From positions 1,530,009-1,594,008 of the forward strand of contig NZ_CP004350.1 of assembly GCF_000550785.1 (NCBI RefSeq): 64,000 nucleotides of DNA. The letters run 5' to 3'. The notes below the pieces were generated by a model. The model did no database searches and was not told where the DNA came from. It worked only from the letters and a program-made list of their open reading frames with translations. Both the position numbers and the translations under genes were made by a program. Source of the DNA: Corynebacterium casei LMG S-19264. Its GTDB lineage: Bacteria > Actinomycetota > Actinomycetes > Mycobacteriales > Mycobacteriaceae. Numbering within the stretch: the first letter of the stretch is position 1; every line of letters begins with the position of its first letter. Shown here piece by piece: positions 52,912-62,631 of the stretch.

Positions 52912-53721
52912 ATGGATGTGCGCGAACAGGTGTGGTCACCACTGCAAAATACTGCCTTATGGATCGGGGCGTGGCTTTATGGACACGAGCCAGCTGATGA
53001 AGCCCTATCTGCTATGACCGCACTTGGCGGCACTCAACGTCTAGTTTCTACGCCTGACTCTCCCGCTACTACTCGCCCATTCATTGATGCCCTATCAATG
53101 ATCCGAGAAGCAACGGCTGAGGATGATTCATCTGAAGGTCCCCTCCTTCGTCTAATCCTCTCAGGTCCTGGTGACCCGCCTGCCCTTCCTGCGGGAAGCA
53201 CCGCTAGTTTCGCAGCGAGCTCCAATAGTCAAGGAGCGATCATTGTCCGGGCTAACGCCACCGGCGCGAGCCTCGGCGACATGGGCGGGCATCGCCATCT
53301 GATTTTGGTTCCGGAAAGTACTGAGCGTGGCACAGATTGGTCGATCTTTGAAGAGACACAGTCATTGCCCGCGCCCGCCTGGCTGAGCCCTGGTGATGCC
53401 GACGCACTACTGTCACAAGCAACCGACGAGTCAGCATCACTTATCGAATCGATGGGATATAAAACGGACAAGATCCCCAACCCGCGTCTAACGGTGGGGA
53501 CCTTGGCTGACTTCTATGACACTCCGGGGCTGCCCTCGAGTGTGCCGAGCCGTTCCGCAAAGTTATTTGCCCGAGCAGATCGAGTCGCTGCAATCATCGA
53601 GACTGTCACTGACCGCATTGGCGATCACAGTCTCGATCCTCAACTCTTCCGCCTCTGGCGCCATGTGCGCGCAGCACGTATTGCCGGTGTGGACTACGCG
53701 CTGATGGACTTTGCTCGGTAG
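52912..53721 (+). CDS. Conserved protein of unknown function, divergent from DUF3097
   Basis: A 269-residue soluble protein with no recognised motif. Seen are an N-terminal MDVREQVWSPLQNTALWIGAWLYG, a DSPATTRPFIDALSMI helix, a Gly/Pro-rich centre (LSGPGDPPALPAGSTASF) and a helical C-terminus with LWRHVRAARIAGVDYALMDF. A longer frame (52774) would overlap the divergent gene. The ATG at 52912 has TAGACT (52898-52903) 8 bases upstream. Tight divergence from DUF3097 may mean shared regulation. Confidence 0.65.
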   Translation: MDVREQVWSPLQNTALWIGAWLYGHEPADEALSAMTALGGTQRLVSTPDSPATTRPFIDALSMIREATAEDDSSEGPLLRLILSGPGDPPALPAGSTASFAASSNSQGAIIVRANATGASLGDMGGHRHLILVPESTERGTDWSIFEETQSLPAPAWLSPGDADALLSQATDESASLIESMGYKTDKIPNPRLTVGTLADFYDTPGLPSSVPSRSAKLFARADRVAAIIETVTDRIGDHSLDPQLFRLWRHVRAARIAGVDYALMDFAR

Positions 53722-53728
53722 TTAAATC

Positions 53729-54823
53729 TTAAGCTGTGGATTTGGTCTTTCTGATTGACCAAATATCACAGCAGCCTCCGGTGCAAGGAGCACCGTTCTT
53801 GGTTGATCCCTGAACAGTTACTTCACCGAGGATTTCCGGCGTGCGCGCCTGCGTGTGTTCCTCGATGAGGTCCACGATCATTGAAGCAAAGGACTCTGTT
53901 GGGCCAACGGTGTAGGCACGCGAGACCTGCACACCAAGTTTGTCGGCGGCCTCTACAAGTTCAGTATCCAGATCCCAGATCACTTCCATGTGATCGGAGA
54001 TGAATCCGATTGGGCACACGACCACTGCCTGTACACCGTCTTTCGCATGGATCTCCTCAGTATGGTCAACAATGTCCGGTTCAAGCCAAGGCGTTGCTGG
54101 ATTTCCGGAGCGAGACTGCCAAACCACGTCGTACTCGCTTATCCCTGCAGCTTCAGCAACTAGACGCGAAGCCTCAGCAACCTGGCGGGAGTAGAGATTT
54201 GGATTGTCTTCGCCGCCACCAACTTCATCGTGGGCGGTCGGAACTGAGTGCGCAGTGAATAGGATGCGCAGATTGTCCTTCTTATCCTCATCAACTGCGG
54301 CGATAGCTTCTTTCAGAGCCTTTGCGTTTTCGTTGATAAATGCAGGATTTGAGAAGAAGTGGCGCAGCTTCAACATCTCAATGTTTGCGAGGCCTTTTTC
54401 TTCCAGGTGCTCTTCAACATGCACGATATCTTCGTTGTATTGCCTGCACGCTGAGTATCCGCCCCACGCAGAAGTGGAGAATACTAGTGCGGAACGAACG
54501 CCGTCTTCGACCATCTGCTCAGCAGTGTCCTTGGCAAACGGGTGCCAGTTTCGGTTGCCGAAGTACACCGGCATGTCGTTGCCGCGGGACTTCAGCTCTT
54601 TCTCGATGTGGTCAATGATCTCACGGTTGAGCTCATTGAGCGGGCTCTTGCCGTTGAAATGGAAGTAGTGCTGGCCTACTTCCACGAGACGCTCACGCGG
54701 GATGCCTCGCCCGCGGGTTACGTTTTCTAGAAATGGAACGACCTCCTCATTCTTTTCCGGGCCACCGAAAGAAAGAACGAGAAGGGCATCATAATCACGG
54801 GGGGTTGGGGCTGAATCGCTCAT
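53729..54823 (-). CDS. hemH: Ferrochelatase (coproporphyrin type)
   Basis: Inserts Fe2+ into a porphyrin. In actinobacteria the substrate is coproporphyrin III, so the enzyme is also called CpfC. The 364-residue protein has DYDALLVLSFGGPEKNEEV, the catalytic His in LFTAHSVPTAHDEVGG, VWQSRSGNPATPWLEPDI and VVCPIGFISDHMEVIWDLD. The C-terminal APCTGGCCDIW supplies the cysteines that bind the 2Fe-2S cluster of this class. TAGAAT (minus, 54832-54837) ends 8 bases before the ATG, suggesting a leaderless start. Confidence 0.95.
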   Translation of the reverse strand: MSDSAPTPRDYDALLVLSFGGPEKNEEVVPFLENVTRGRGIPRERLVEVGQHYFHFNGKSPLNELNREIIDHIEKELKSRGNDMPVYFGNRNWHPFAKDTAEQMVEDGVRSALVFSTSAWGGYSACRQYNEDIVHVEEHLEEKGLANIEMLKLRHFFSNPAFINENAKALKEAIAAVDEDKKDNLRILFTAHSVPTAHDEVGGGEDNPNLYSRQVAEASRLVAEAAGISEYDVVWQSRSGNPATPWLEPDIVDHTEEIHAKDGVQAVVVCPIGFISDHMEVIWDLDTELVEAADKLGVQVSRAYTVGPTESFASMIVDLIEEHTQARTPEILGEVTVQGSTKNGAPCTGGCCDIWSIRKTKSTA

Positions 54824-54916
54824 GAATGAAAATTCTACCAACTAAAGTTGGATATCCAGAACCAACGTGAGGTTAGGTAGAGCACACACTTTTATGTGTG
54901 CTCAGACCCCGCTAAA

Positions 54917-56803
54917 TTAAATCAATCGAACTGCGTAATCGGACATTCCGGACCATCGGACAGGTACTGACGCAACGGTCTGACCGGACTGTGGTGCTTC
55001 AATCATCATTCCATTGCCCTGGTAGATAGCCACGTGGTGGTTGCCGCTTGGACCGTAGAAGATAAGGTCACCGCGCTCCATCTCCTGTGGGTTGATGCGC
55101 TTGCCCTGGTTGTACTGGTAGCCGGTAAAGTGAGGCAGGGAAATACCTGCGCCAGCAAAGGCATAGAGGGTAAGGCCCGAGCAGTCGAAGCCGACCTTAT
55201 TGTAGTCACCGTGGGAATCGGCAACACCTCCATCGCGGATGCCCTTGGTTGGGCCATTAGCGTCGCCGCCGCCCCAAGCATATGGAACACCGATTTGAGA
55301 CTCGGCACGTGCGACTACCGCATCAATCTTGGCGGCACGGGAAGCATTGCCCAGCTCTGCCGAAGCTTCATCTTCAATGTCGCCTGGAGTTGGCAAGTCT
55401 TCAAGAATGCCGTCCAAGTCTCCTGCAACGTCATCTTCTGCAGCCGGACCTTGCTGTGGGAACAGCGCACTGCTGCCAGCGATGAGAGCCTCCGATGAGC
55501 CCTCGTTTTCAGAAGCGACATCGCCTTCAGCACCAGCCTGTGCACCATTCTCTGCGTCCACAGAGTGGGTAGGCTGAGACGCTGCAACAATTGCAGCTGC
55601 GGCGGTTACTGCTAGGCCAGCGAGCTGTGCTGCCTGTTCCCCATCAACGCTGCTGCCATGCGCGTCGCCATTTGCGCCTTGGGCATCCTGAGAAGGAATA
55701 GAACTTGCCTGCTCTTCAGTCGTCACGGCAGATTCAGATTCTTCAGTGTTGGTCGCTGAAGGCTCAGTTACCGTCGCAGCGGTCGGACCGGCGCCTACTG
55801 GTGCAGATGCTGCGTAGCCGTTCGTAGAAGAAGATGACTCGGACTCTGACGCAGTTTCAGATTCGGAAGAAGTCGCTGTTTCGTTCTCGTCAGCAGATGG
55901 TTCGTTGGCTTCTGCCACGGTGGTGTCTTGCTCTGCTGTCTCAGATGCGGTGTCCTCGGCTACTTCCGAAGTAGCTTCTTCGGAAGTAGCCGGAGCTGGA
56001 GCCGCAGAGGTGTCTTCGGTGACGTCGTTGTTTTCAGACTCGTCTGAAGTAGGTTCCTCGCCGCGTGCCGATGAAAGCGCTTGCTGCGCTTCCTCTTGCA
56101 GAGCTACAAGCTGCTCACGCTCAGAAGCGATCTCACCGATCCGAGACTCGTTTTCCTCGAGCACACCGCGCGCATCATTTTCTGCCGAGACCGCGTTGGA
56201 TTCGCGTTCGGTCGCTAGCTGTTCAGCCTTGCGGAGCTGAGATTCCTTGTTGGACTTTTCGGTGCGAACTCGTTCCAATTCGGTGACGGTGTTTTGCTGC
56301 TTTTCAGCCTGCGAGCGCAAGTAGCTCTGGCGAGTCAGCATGTCCTCGCGAGCATCACCACCGGCTGCGTTGGTGACTGATTCGGAGGTGTTGGCGCGGC
56401 GGTAGGCAGAACGAGAAATCTCATCCAGCTTTCCTTGGGCATCTTCCACCTCTAATTGAGCATCATCTAGCTCACCGCGTGCAGCTACTGTGCCACGACG
56501 GGCTTGCTCGGACAGGTTTCGAGCGTCTTGCAGATCAACCAATGCTTGGTTGGCGCGCTCTCGGAATTCTCCAATCTCGCTTTCAAGGCGAGAGATTTCT
56601 TCCTGGGCATCGGCGATGGCGCCGGCCAAGGAAGCAACAGAAACGTTGCCGTCCAGAACATCCTGGAGCTTGGAAGCGACGGAAGTATTTTCTTGTGCGA
56701 CCGCTGGGGTCGTCGTTGAAATCAAAGAAACGCTAAGTGTGCACGCGACAGCTGCAAGTGCTGACCGCATACGATGTGTGCGTCTAGACGAAGTGGTGGC
56801 CAC
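54917..56803 (-). CDS. Secreted NlpC/P60 peptidoglycan hydrolase (RipA-like) with acidic repeat region
   Basis: A 628-residue exported enzyme that cuts peptidoglycan stem peptides at the septum. The signal peptide (residues 1-36) ends in AVAQE. Residues 45-245 are a long coiled coil, which in RipA-like proteins blocks the active site. Residues 245-410 are a Ser/Glu/Thr-rich low-complexity stretch, then an Ala-rich helix. The NlpC/P60 domain (from about 495) has VGFDCSGLTLYAF (catalytic Cys near 539) and GNHHVAIYQG (His). The start is GTG with GAGGAG upstream. Synteny matches M. tuberculosis Rv1476-Rv1477. Confidence 0.93.
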   Translation of the reverse strand: MATTSSRRTHRMRSALAAVACTLSVSLISTTTPAVAQENTSVASKLQDVLDGNVSVASLAGAIADAQEEISRLESEIGEFRERANQALVDLQDARNLSEQARRGTVAARGELDDAQLEVEDAQGKLDEISRSAYRRANTSESVTNAAGGDAREDMLTRQSYLRSQAEKQQNTVTELERVRTEKSNKESQLRKAEQLATERESNAVSAENDARGVLEENESRIGEIASEREQLVALQEEAQQALSSARGEEPTSDESENNDVTEDTSAAPAPATSEEATSEVAEDTASETAEQDTTVAEANEPSADENETATSSESETASESESSSSTNGYAASAPVGAGPTAATVTEPSATNTEESESAVTTEEQASSIPSQDAQGANGDAHGSSVDGEQAAQLAGLAVTAAAAIVAASQPTHSVDAENGAQAGAEGDVASENEGSSEALIAGSSALFPQQGPAAEDDVAGDLDGILEDLPTPGDIEDEASAELGNASRAAKIDAVVARAESQIGVPYAWGGGDANGPTKGIRDGGVADSHGDYNKVGFDCSGLTLYAFAGAGISLPHFTGYQYNQGKRINPQEMERGDLIFYGPSGNHHVAIYQGNGMMIEAPQSGQTVASVPVRWSGMSDYAVRLI

Positions 56804-57535
56804 GGATTAACTCCTCACGCCACCACCTGCTGGCAATGCTTCGCCGCCTTGGTCCACTGGGCAAAGTGGACCAAGGTAAGGCGCCGCTGGAGTGATTTAG
56901 GCAAAGCAATGCTCGGGAGCCCTCATTCAGACTGCTCCGGGTACAGGCTTGGCGTTAAACATGCCCATCGCACCCTGAATAAAGACCCACACTCCTGACA
57001 ACAGGCGGTGGGTGCTCAGTAAAAAGCGAATAGAAAATACCGTCTCCGCGAGCTATCACTTACTGAATCTTCGTCACCAACGAAACCGTACTGTCGTCAC
57101 AATGATGTGCCAGCGCTTGGCGTGCTTCCCCACATGCCCGAGCTGCGTATTCATAACTGTGTCAACAATCAAGTCTCGAACCGTGACCAAAAATCATTAG
57201 ATCCAACTCGTGAGTCGATGTTTGAACCATACGACACACAACCACCCCTTCGCACCTACTTTCACAAGAAACACATACGTCAAGTAACGCAACATGACTT
57301 AACAGAGGTTCATTACCAGCACTTCCGTAATCAAAACGAGACATATGTAATGTTTGTCACAAAATGAATATTGCATGCGTTTTCCATCCCGGAAAGCTTA
57401 AATGGGTGTGCTATTTGGGAAATTTAAGGAGATTGGCTGGAAATGCACAGCTCAACGCCGGCTGTCACGAAAGAAGGCTCGCGGCGGCAATTGCGGGCAG
57501 ACTGAAATCGGCCGAAATAATAAAGGGCGCAGACT
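56804..57535. other. 732-bp intergenic region upstream of the NlpC/P60 gene
   Basis: No convincing gene on either strand; the plus-strand frame at 57107-57367 has no ribosome-binding site and no recognisable motif. The part next to the NlpC gene holds a 12-bp hairpin (56847-56876) and further short GC-rich inverted repeats (56990-57020 area). The distal part is AT-richer and probably contains the promoter. I tried to match it to the c-di-AMP (ydaO) riboswitch known upstream of actinobacterial nlpC genes and could not. Confidence 0.5.
56847..56876 (-). promoter_or_regulatory. Hairpin in the NlpC/P60 leader
   Basis: CCTTGGTCCACT (56847-56858) pairs perfectly with AGTGGACCAAGG (56865-56876), 44 bases before the start codon. 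No T-run follows, so it is not a classical terminator. It could control leader stability or translation. Confidence 0.5.
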
Positions 57536-58000
57536 TTACTTACGGGTCGCGGACGTGAATGCGACAGCAGCGCTCGCGGCGGCAAGTGATAGAACTGCTA
57601 CGACAATGATCGGCCATGGCACGCCAAGGGGGTCAACCCCCGAATAGAATTGGTCAAGGAGTGTGACTTGATCAATTCCTTGTGGCAGTGCCGTTTGGGC
57701 AGATTCGATTGCTGCGCGTGAATAGGTGTCACTGACAGCCGAGACACTACGAGTGGTTTGCACGATAACCGTATCCAGTCCCGTTGCGTCCTGAAGTTCT
57801 TGCGCGATATCACGGGTATCGGCAAGCCGCTGCGGATGGACATCAACGACGGCGATGCCGTGTGAGTCTTGGAGTGCTGCTTCAATCGGAGCCTGGACTT
57901 CTTGACTATTGGCCAGTTCGGGATTCGAGAAAGCAACACCGTCTTCTGAAAGCTGAGCAGACAGGGCAGGAATATCTGTTCCTTCAGGAATCATTTTCAT
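57536..58000 (-). CDS. Rv1476-like single-pass membrane protein
   Basis: A 154-residue protein with a periplasmic/cytoplasmic alpha/beta domain (IPALSAQLSEDGVAFSNPEL and GIAVVDVHPQRLADTRDIA) and one C-terminal membrane segment (WPIIVVAVLSLAAASAAVAF) ending in a short basic tail. Position between aconitase and the RipA-like gene, with C-terminal anchoring, matches M. tuberculosis Rv1476. That family has no assigned reaction; the domain resembles TPM-like folds by eye, which is uncertain. It is divergent from acn. Confidence 0.8.
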   Translation of the reverse strand: MKMIPEGTDIPALSAQLSEDGVAFSNPELANSQEVQAPIEAALQDSHGIAVVDVHPQRLADTRDIAQELQDATGLDTVIVQTTRSVSAVSDTYSRAAIESAQTALPQGIDQVTLLDQFYSGVDPLGVPWPIIVVAVLSLAAASAAVAFTSATRK

Positions 58001-58115
58001 CTACCCCTTATGTTGTGTAATCCATATGTGGATCTCATTGCTTACTCCCCTGGTTATATCCAAGACTGAAGGTTGGAGCTGGGGTGACGCGCCGAAGATT
58101 GGCAAAATGTGCAAA

Positions 58116-58138
58116 CAGTACGAGCGTTCTGTTACAAT
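58116..58138 (+). promoter_or_regulatory. AcnR operator and −10 box of acn
   Basis: CAGTACGAGCGTTCTG (58116-58131) fits the C. glutamicum AcnR motif CAGNAC-NNNC-GTACTG with one change in the right half. TACAAT (58133-58138) follows at once as the −10 box. AcnR bound here would block RNA polymerase. The resulting leader is about 155 bases. Confidence 0.75.
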
Positions 58139-58299
58139 GAACGGCGTTCGACTAGATACCTCACTATGATGGAAGGGTGAACCCTCGGTTCGCCTCATTG
58201 ATGTTTGACTTAGAACCCCATGACTCAAGCGGTTTGAAGGCAGCGAGTGGTGAGGAAAAACGAATATTTAGTTCAATACAACAAGGATTGGAGCTCCCT

Positions 58300-61116
58300 G
58301 TGACTGAAAGCTTGAACTCCTTTAACGCCGAGAAGACTCTTGACGTAAAGGGCAAGGAATACACTTACTACGATCTTACCGCCGTTGAGGGCCTCGAGAA
58401 GCTTCCATACTCTCTCAAGGTTCTGGCTGAGAACTTGCTTCGTACCGAAGACGGTAAGAACGTAACCAAAGACCACATCAACGCACTTGCTAATTGGGAT
58501 CCACAGGCTGAGCCTGACACCGAGATCCAGTTCACCCCAGCTCGTGTTCTTATGCAGGACTTCACCGGCGTTCCTTGTGTTGTCGACTTGGCAACCATGC
58601 GTGAGGCAGTTTCCGCTCTGGGTGGTACCCCAGACCAGGTCAACCCTCTGAACCCAGCTGAGATGGTTATTGACCACTCCGTTATTACTGAGGCATTCGG
58701 CTCCGCTGATGCACTACAGAAGAACGTTGAGATCGAGTACCAGCGCAACGAAGAGCGCTACCAGTTCCTTCGTTGGGGTGCTGAGAACTTCTCCAACTTT
58801 AAGGTAGTTCCTCCAGGAACCGGTATTGTTCACCAGGTAAACATTGAGTACCTGTCCCGCGTTGTCTTTGACAATGACGGCTTGGCTTACCCAGATACCT
58901 GTATCGGTACCGACTCCCACACCACCATGGAAAACGGCCTGGGCATCCTGGGCTGGGGCGTTGGCGGCATTGAGGCTGAGGCTGCAATGCTTGGCCAGCC
59001 AGTTTCCATGCTGATTCCTAAGGTTGTTGGCTTCAAGCTGACCGGCGACATCCCAGCTGGCGTTACCGCAACCGACGTGGTTCTGACCATCACCCAGATG
59101 CTGCGTGAGCACGGCGTAGTCCAGAAGTTCGTAGAGTTCTACGGCAATGGCGTTAAGTCCATCCCTCTGGCTAACCGCGCAACCATCGGCAACATGTCCC
59201 CTGAGTTCGGTTCCACCGCTGCGATGTTCCCAATCGACGAGGAAACCATCAAGTACCTCGAGCTGACCGGTCGCCCACAGGAGCAGATCGATCGCGTTGA
59301 GGCTTACTCCAAGGCTCAGACCATGTGGCTGGAGCAGGACGCTGAGGAAGCTGTCTACTCCGAGTACCTCGAGCTGGACCTTGGCTCCGTTGTTCCTTCC
59401 ATCGCTGGCCCTAAGCGCCCACAGGACCGCATCCTGCAGTCCGAGGCTAAGGAGCAGTTCCGTAAGGACCTGTCCAACTACACCACCGACGAAGTTCTGG
59501 TGGATGAGTCCTCCGTTGCTGCAAAGCGCATGTCCTCCGAGGGTGGCGCTATCGAAGACGGCGAAGACGTAACCGGTGGGCTGAACTACTCCCGCGCTGG
59601 TAAGGGCGAGTCCGCTGCAAAGGGTGCAGTTGGCCGTCACTCCAACCCAGTTATCGTTGAGTCCCCTAACGGTGGCGAGTACACCCTAGACCACGGCATG
59701 GTTGCTATCGCTTCCATCGCCTCTTGCACCAACACCTCTAACCCTTCCGTGATGATCGGCGCTGGCCTGATTGCACGTAAGGCTGCTGAGTTGGGACTTG
59801 AGTCCAAGCCATGGGTTAAGACCATCTGTGCTCCTGGTTCCCAGGTTGTTGACGGCTACTTCCGTCGTGCAGACCTGTGGAAGGACCTTGAGGCAATGGG
59901 CTTCTACCTTTCCGGCTTCGGTTGTACCTCTTGTATCGGTAACTCTGGCCCACTGCCAGATGAGATCTCCGACGCCATCAACGAGCACGACTTGGCTGCA
60001 ACCGCAGTTCTGTCCGGCAACCGTAACTTCGAGGGCCGCATCTCTCCTGACGTGAAGATGAACTACCTGGCTTCTCCAATCATGGTTATCGCATACGCAA
60101 TTGCCGGCACCATGGACTTCGACTTCGACACCCAGGCTCTCGGTCAGGACAAGGACGGCAACGATGTCTTCCTGAAGGACATCTGGCCATCCACCGAAGA
60201 GATCGAAGCTACCATTCAGGAAGCTATCTCCCGTGAGATGTACGAGGCTGACTACGCTGACGTCTTCAAGGGCGACGAAGCATGGCGCAACCTGGATGTT
60301 CCAGAAGGCCAGACCTTCAAGTGGGATGAAGATTCCACCTACATCCGCAAGGCTCCTTACTTCGACAACATGGAAGCTGAGCCAGCTCCAGTCTCTGACA
60401 TCAAGGGCGCTCGCGTTCTGGTGAAGCTGGGCGACTCGGTCACCACTGACCACATCTCTCCTGCTTCCGCTATTAAGCCTGGTACCCCAGCTGCGAAGTA
60501 CCTGGATGAGCACGGCGTATCCCGCGTTGACTACAACTCCTTGGGTTCTCGTCGTGGTAACCACGAGGTCATGGTTCGCGGTACCTTCGCGAACATTCGT
60601 CTGGCTAACCAGTTGGTTGACGTCACCGGTGGCTACACCCTCGACTTCACCCAGGATGATGCTCCACAGTCCTTCATCTTCGACGCTTCCATGAACTACC
60701 AGGAAGCTGGCGTTCCGCTGGTTGTCCTCGGTGGTAAGGAATACGGTTCCGGTTCTTCCCGTGACTGGGCGGCTAAGGGCACTAATCTGCTGGGCATCAA
60801 GGCAGTTATTGTTGAGTCCTTCGAGCGTATTCACCGCTCCAACCTCATCGGTATGGGCGTTGTCCCACTGCAGTTCCCACAGGGCGAGTCCCACGAGTCC
60901 CTCGGTCTTGACGGCCACGAGACCTTTGACATCGTTGGTCTTGAGGAGCTGAACAACGGCAACACGCCTAAGACCGTTAAGGTCACCGCAACCAAGGAGT
61001 CCGGCGAAAAGGTTGAGTTCGACGCAACCGTTCGTATCGACACCCCAGGTGAGGCTGACTACTTCCGCCACGGCGGTATTCTGCAGTACGTTCTGCGTCA
61101 GATGGTCAAGGCTTGA
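58300..61116 (+). CDS. acn: Aconitate hydratase
   Basis: Isomerises citrate to isocitrate in the TCA cycle with a 4Fe-4S cluster. The 938-residue AcnA-type protein has the substrate region [17 protein letters not shown], the cluster cysteines in [13 protein letters not shown] and [16 protein letters not shown], and the C-terminal swivel domain with [15 protein letters not shown]. An open frame continues to 58177, but GTG at 58300 gives MTESLNSF, with GGAG 6-8 bases upstream, as in C. glutamicum. Codon use is strongly biased, as expected for a highly expressed gene. It is controlled by the AcnR operator upstream and cotranscribed or followed by acnR. Confidence 0.96.
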   Translation: MTESLNSFNAEKTLDVKGKEYTYYDLTAVEGLEKLPYSLKVLAENLLRTEDGKNVTKDHINALANWDPQAEPDTEIQFTPARVLMQDFTGVPCVVDLATMREAVSALGGTPDQVNPLNPAEMVIDHSVITEAFGSADALQKNVEIEYQRNEERYQFLRWGAENFSNFKVVPPGTGIVHQVNIEYLSRVVFDNDGLAYPDTCIGTDSHTTMENGLGILGWGVGGIEAEAAMLGQPVSMLIPKVVGFKLTGDIPAGVTATDVVLTITQMLREHGVVQKFVEFYGNGVKSIPLANRATIGNMSPEFGSTAAMFPIDEETIKYLELTGRPQEQIDRVEAYSKAQTMWLEQDAEEAVYSEYLELDLGSVVPSIAGPKRPQDRILQSEAKEQFRKDLSNYTTDEVLVDESSVAAKRMSSEGGAIEDGEDVTGGLNYSRAGKGESAAKGAVGRHSNPVIVESPNGGEYTLDHGMVAIASIASCTNTSNPSVMIGAGLIARKAAELGLESKPWVKTICAPGSQVVDGYFRRADLWKDLEAMGFYLSGFGCTSCIGNSGPLPDEISDAINEHDLAATAVLSGNRNFEGRISPDVKMNYLASPIMVIAYAIAGTMDFDFDTQALGQDKDGNDVFLKDIWPSTEEIEATIQEAISREMYEADYADVFKGDEAWRNLDVPEGQTFKWDEDSTYIRKAPYFDNMEAEPAPVSDIKGARVLVKLGDSVTTDHISPASAIKPGTPAAKYLDEHGVSRVDYNSLGSRRGNHEVMVRGTFANIRLANQLVDVTGGYTLDFTQDDAPQSFIFDASMNYQEAGVPLVVLGGKEYGSGSSRDWAAKGTNLLGIKAVIVESFERIHRSNLIGMGVVPLQFPQGESHESLGLDGHETFDIVGLEELNNGNTPKTVKVTATKESGEKVEFDATVRIDTPGEADYFRHGGILQYVLRQMVKA

Positions 61117-61142
61117 GCTTCGCACTGACTGTCACAGTCACT

Positions 61143-61217
61143 CATGGCTAGTAAGCAATTGCTAGCCATGGCTTAAGGCTAAAGCGGGGCCACGATCACA
61201 GGTCGTGGCCCCGCTTT
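61143..61217 (+). terminator. Double hairpin between acn and acnR
   Basis: CATGGCTAG (61143-61151) pairs with CTAGCCATG (61162-61170). A stronger stem AAAGCGGGGCCACGA (61181-61195) pairs with TCGTGGCCCCGCTTT (61203-61217). The second is terminator-like and would reduce readthrough from acn into acnR. Confidence 0.8.
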
Positions 61218-61266
61218 CCATTTCACTTTCATTTATCCATTTTCAACAAAGGAGCAGGCTCAGCAC

Positions 61267-61830
61267 ATGCCTATCATTAGCGATGAAGAGCTCAACCGCC
61301 GTCGCCATGACATCTTGGTCGGTGCGCGCAAGTGCTTTGCTGAGCATGGATATGAAGGCGCCACAGTGCGCTTGCTCGAAGAGTCAACGGGCAAGTCACG
61401 CGGTGCGATCTTCCATCACTTCGGTGACAAAGAGTCGCTCTTCCTAGCCTTGGCAAAGGAAGACACACTGCGTCAGGCTGAGGTGGTTGCCAACAACGGT
61501 CTGGTTGAGGTGATGCGAGAGATGCTGCGGCATCCGGAGCGTCATGACTGGCTGGCAACACGGGTTGAGGTTGTCTCACTCGTGAGAACAGATCCGTCAT
61601 TCCGCGCGCGTTGGAAAGACCAGCAGTCCATCCTGGATGACGCTGTGCGTGACCGTTTACGCTCCAAGGCAGAACAGGGCCGTGTCCGCGACGACATCAC
61701 GGTCAGCACGCTCATGGTCTACCTGCAGACGTTCATGGACGGTTTTATCTCCCGCTTGGTTCAAGGCGATACCCATGACCTAGAGGCCGTGCTCAATATC
61801 GTGGAGCATTCCATCCGTACCGCGTCTTAG
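61267..61830 (+). CDS. acnR: TetR-family repressor of aconitase
   Basis: A 187-residue TetR-type repressor. The N-terminal HTH reads RRHDILVGARKCFAEHGYEG, TVRLLEESTGKSRGAIFHHFGDKESLF. The C-terminal ligand domain is all helical; citrate and Mg2+ bind AcnR in C. glutamicum. It lies 150 bases downstream of acn, as in that species, and the matching operator is present upstream of acn. AAGGAG lies 11 bases before the ATG. Confidence 0.95.
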   Translation: MPIISDEELNRRRHDILVGARKCFAEHGYEGATVRLLEESTGKSRGAIFHHFGDKESLFLALAKEDTLRQAEVVANNGLVEVMREMLRHPERHDWLATRVEVVSLVRTDPSFRARWKDQQSILDDAVRDRLRSKAEQGRVRDDITVSTLMVYLQTFMDGFISRLVQGDTHDLEAVLNIVEHSIRTAS

Positions 61831-61877
61831 CTCTCCAGTCGCCCTAGCTCTCTCCTTCGCAGGCCGTAGATAACACT

Positions 61878-61919
61878 AGTGCCGGGCACCTCCTTTTCAA
61901 TGTGGAGGTGCCCGGCACT
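61878..61919. terminator. Bidirectional terminator after acnR
   Basis: AGTGCCGGGCACCTCC (61878-61893) pairs perfectly with GGAGGTGCCCGGCACT (61904-61919), followed by TTTT. It lies between convergent genes. Confidence 0.88.
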
Positions 61920-61953
61920 TTTGGTCTAGCTGGAGGTCGATTCCTCGCGCTGT

Positions 61954-62631
61954 TTAGCTTTCCCAGATGCTCGAGACTGGCTTGTCACCGGTGTAGAACT
62001 CGAGTGGTGAGTGAGGTGGCACCTTGTCCTCGTTGATGATCTCGGCAATCACGTCAGCGACTAGCTCGCGTGGGGTTTCAACGTCGCTGTCGCGAGTGCT
62101 GCCCGGGTCAGATACGGTGATGCCGGTGGTGGCGTCCTCAGTAAGCACGCCTGGGCCCAGGATGACGGAGTCGAGCGAAGAAGCGTTGATGCGGTTGTCC
62201 GCGTTCTTCTTGGACTCAACGTAGGCGTACCAAGAGCCACCATCGTTTTCGACCTCATTGGTGGTTGCGCCCATATAAGAAATCATGATGAAGCGTGGTG
62301 CCTCATCTCCCAAGGACTCCAGACCTTCGACCGCAGCAATCGCGCCGTCCTGGTCCACAGCGAAAGTAAGCGCAGCCGCACCACGGCCGCCGTTGCCGGC
62401 GCCCCAGACAACGACATCGAATCCATCGGCGAGCTCTGCCCAATCCTGCGAGCTCAACTTCGTAATGTCTGCAATAACAGGAGTCGCTCCAAGGCCTTCT
62501 AACTCTTCCTTGTAATCAGGATTGCGGACCAAAGAGTGCACTGCATGGCCCTTCTCAACAAGCTTTGGGGTGGTTAGCAGGCCAATTTTTCCATGGCCGC
62601 CAATGTACAAAACTTTCTTAGAATCAGTCAT
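61954..62631 (-). CDS. NAD(P)-binding oxidoreductase, atypical SDR (NmrA/YwnB-like)
   Basis: A 225-residue Rossmann protein with the cofactor motif VLYIGGHGKIGLLTTPKLVEKGH (seen from residue 7, G-x2-G-x2-G). It continues with ADITKLSSQDWAELADGFDVVVWGAGNGG, DQDGAIAAVEGLESLG, FIMISYMGATTNE and the YAYVESKKNAD Tyr/Lys region. This is the layout of atypical SDRs related to NmrA, whose substrates are mostly unknown. The frame extends to 62676. The ATG at 62631 has TAGGGT 7 bases upstream on the minus strand (leaderless type). Confidence 0.85.
   Translation of the reverse strand: MTDSKKVLYIGGHGKIGLLTTPKLVEKGHAVHSLVRNPDYKEELEGLGATPVIADITKLSSQDWAELADGFDVVVWGAGNGGRGAAALTFAVDQDGAIAAVEGLESLGDEAPRFIMISYMGATTNEVENDGGSWYAYVESKKNADNRINASSLDSVILGPGVLTEDATTGITVSDPGSTRDSDVETPRELVADVIAEIINEDKVPPHSPLEFYTGDKPVSSIWES

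Noticed and set aside
54865..54880. GTGAGGTTAGGTAGAGC near hemH as a DtxR iron box
   Set aside because: Only one half of the TWAGGTWAGSCTWACCTWA palindrome is present, and it lies about 45-60 bases upstream of the inferred leaderless start, too far for a simple operator.
56804..57100. c-di-AMP (ydaO) riboswitch upstream of the NlpC/P60 gene
   Set aside because: Expected in related species, but the conserved GGGGUGAAUC-type and pseudoknot elements could not be found by eye.
57107..57367. 86-codon plus-strand frame in the NlpC upstream gap
   Set aside because: No initiation signal and no protein-like pattern; probably chance.
58714..61125. Two long open frames (308 and 479 codons) antisense to aconitase, and a 302-codon frame antisense to the UPF0210 gene at 63085-63993
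   Set aside because: Highly expressed genes with biased codons leave the opposite frames free of stops. The translations are compositionally odd and the sense genes are certain.
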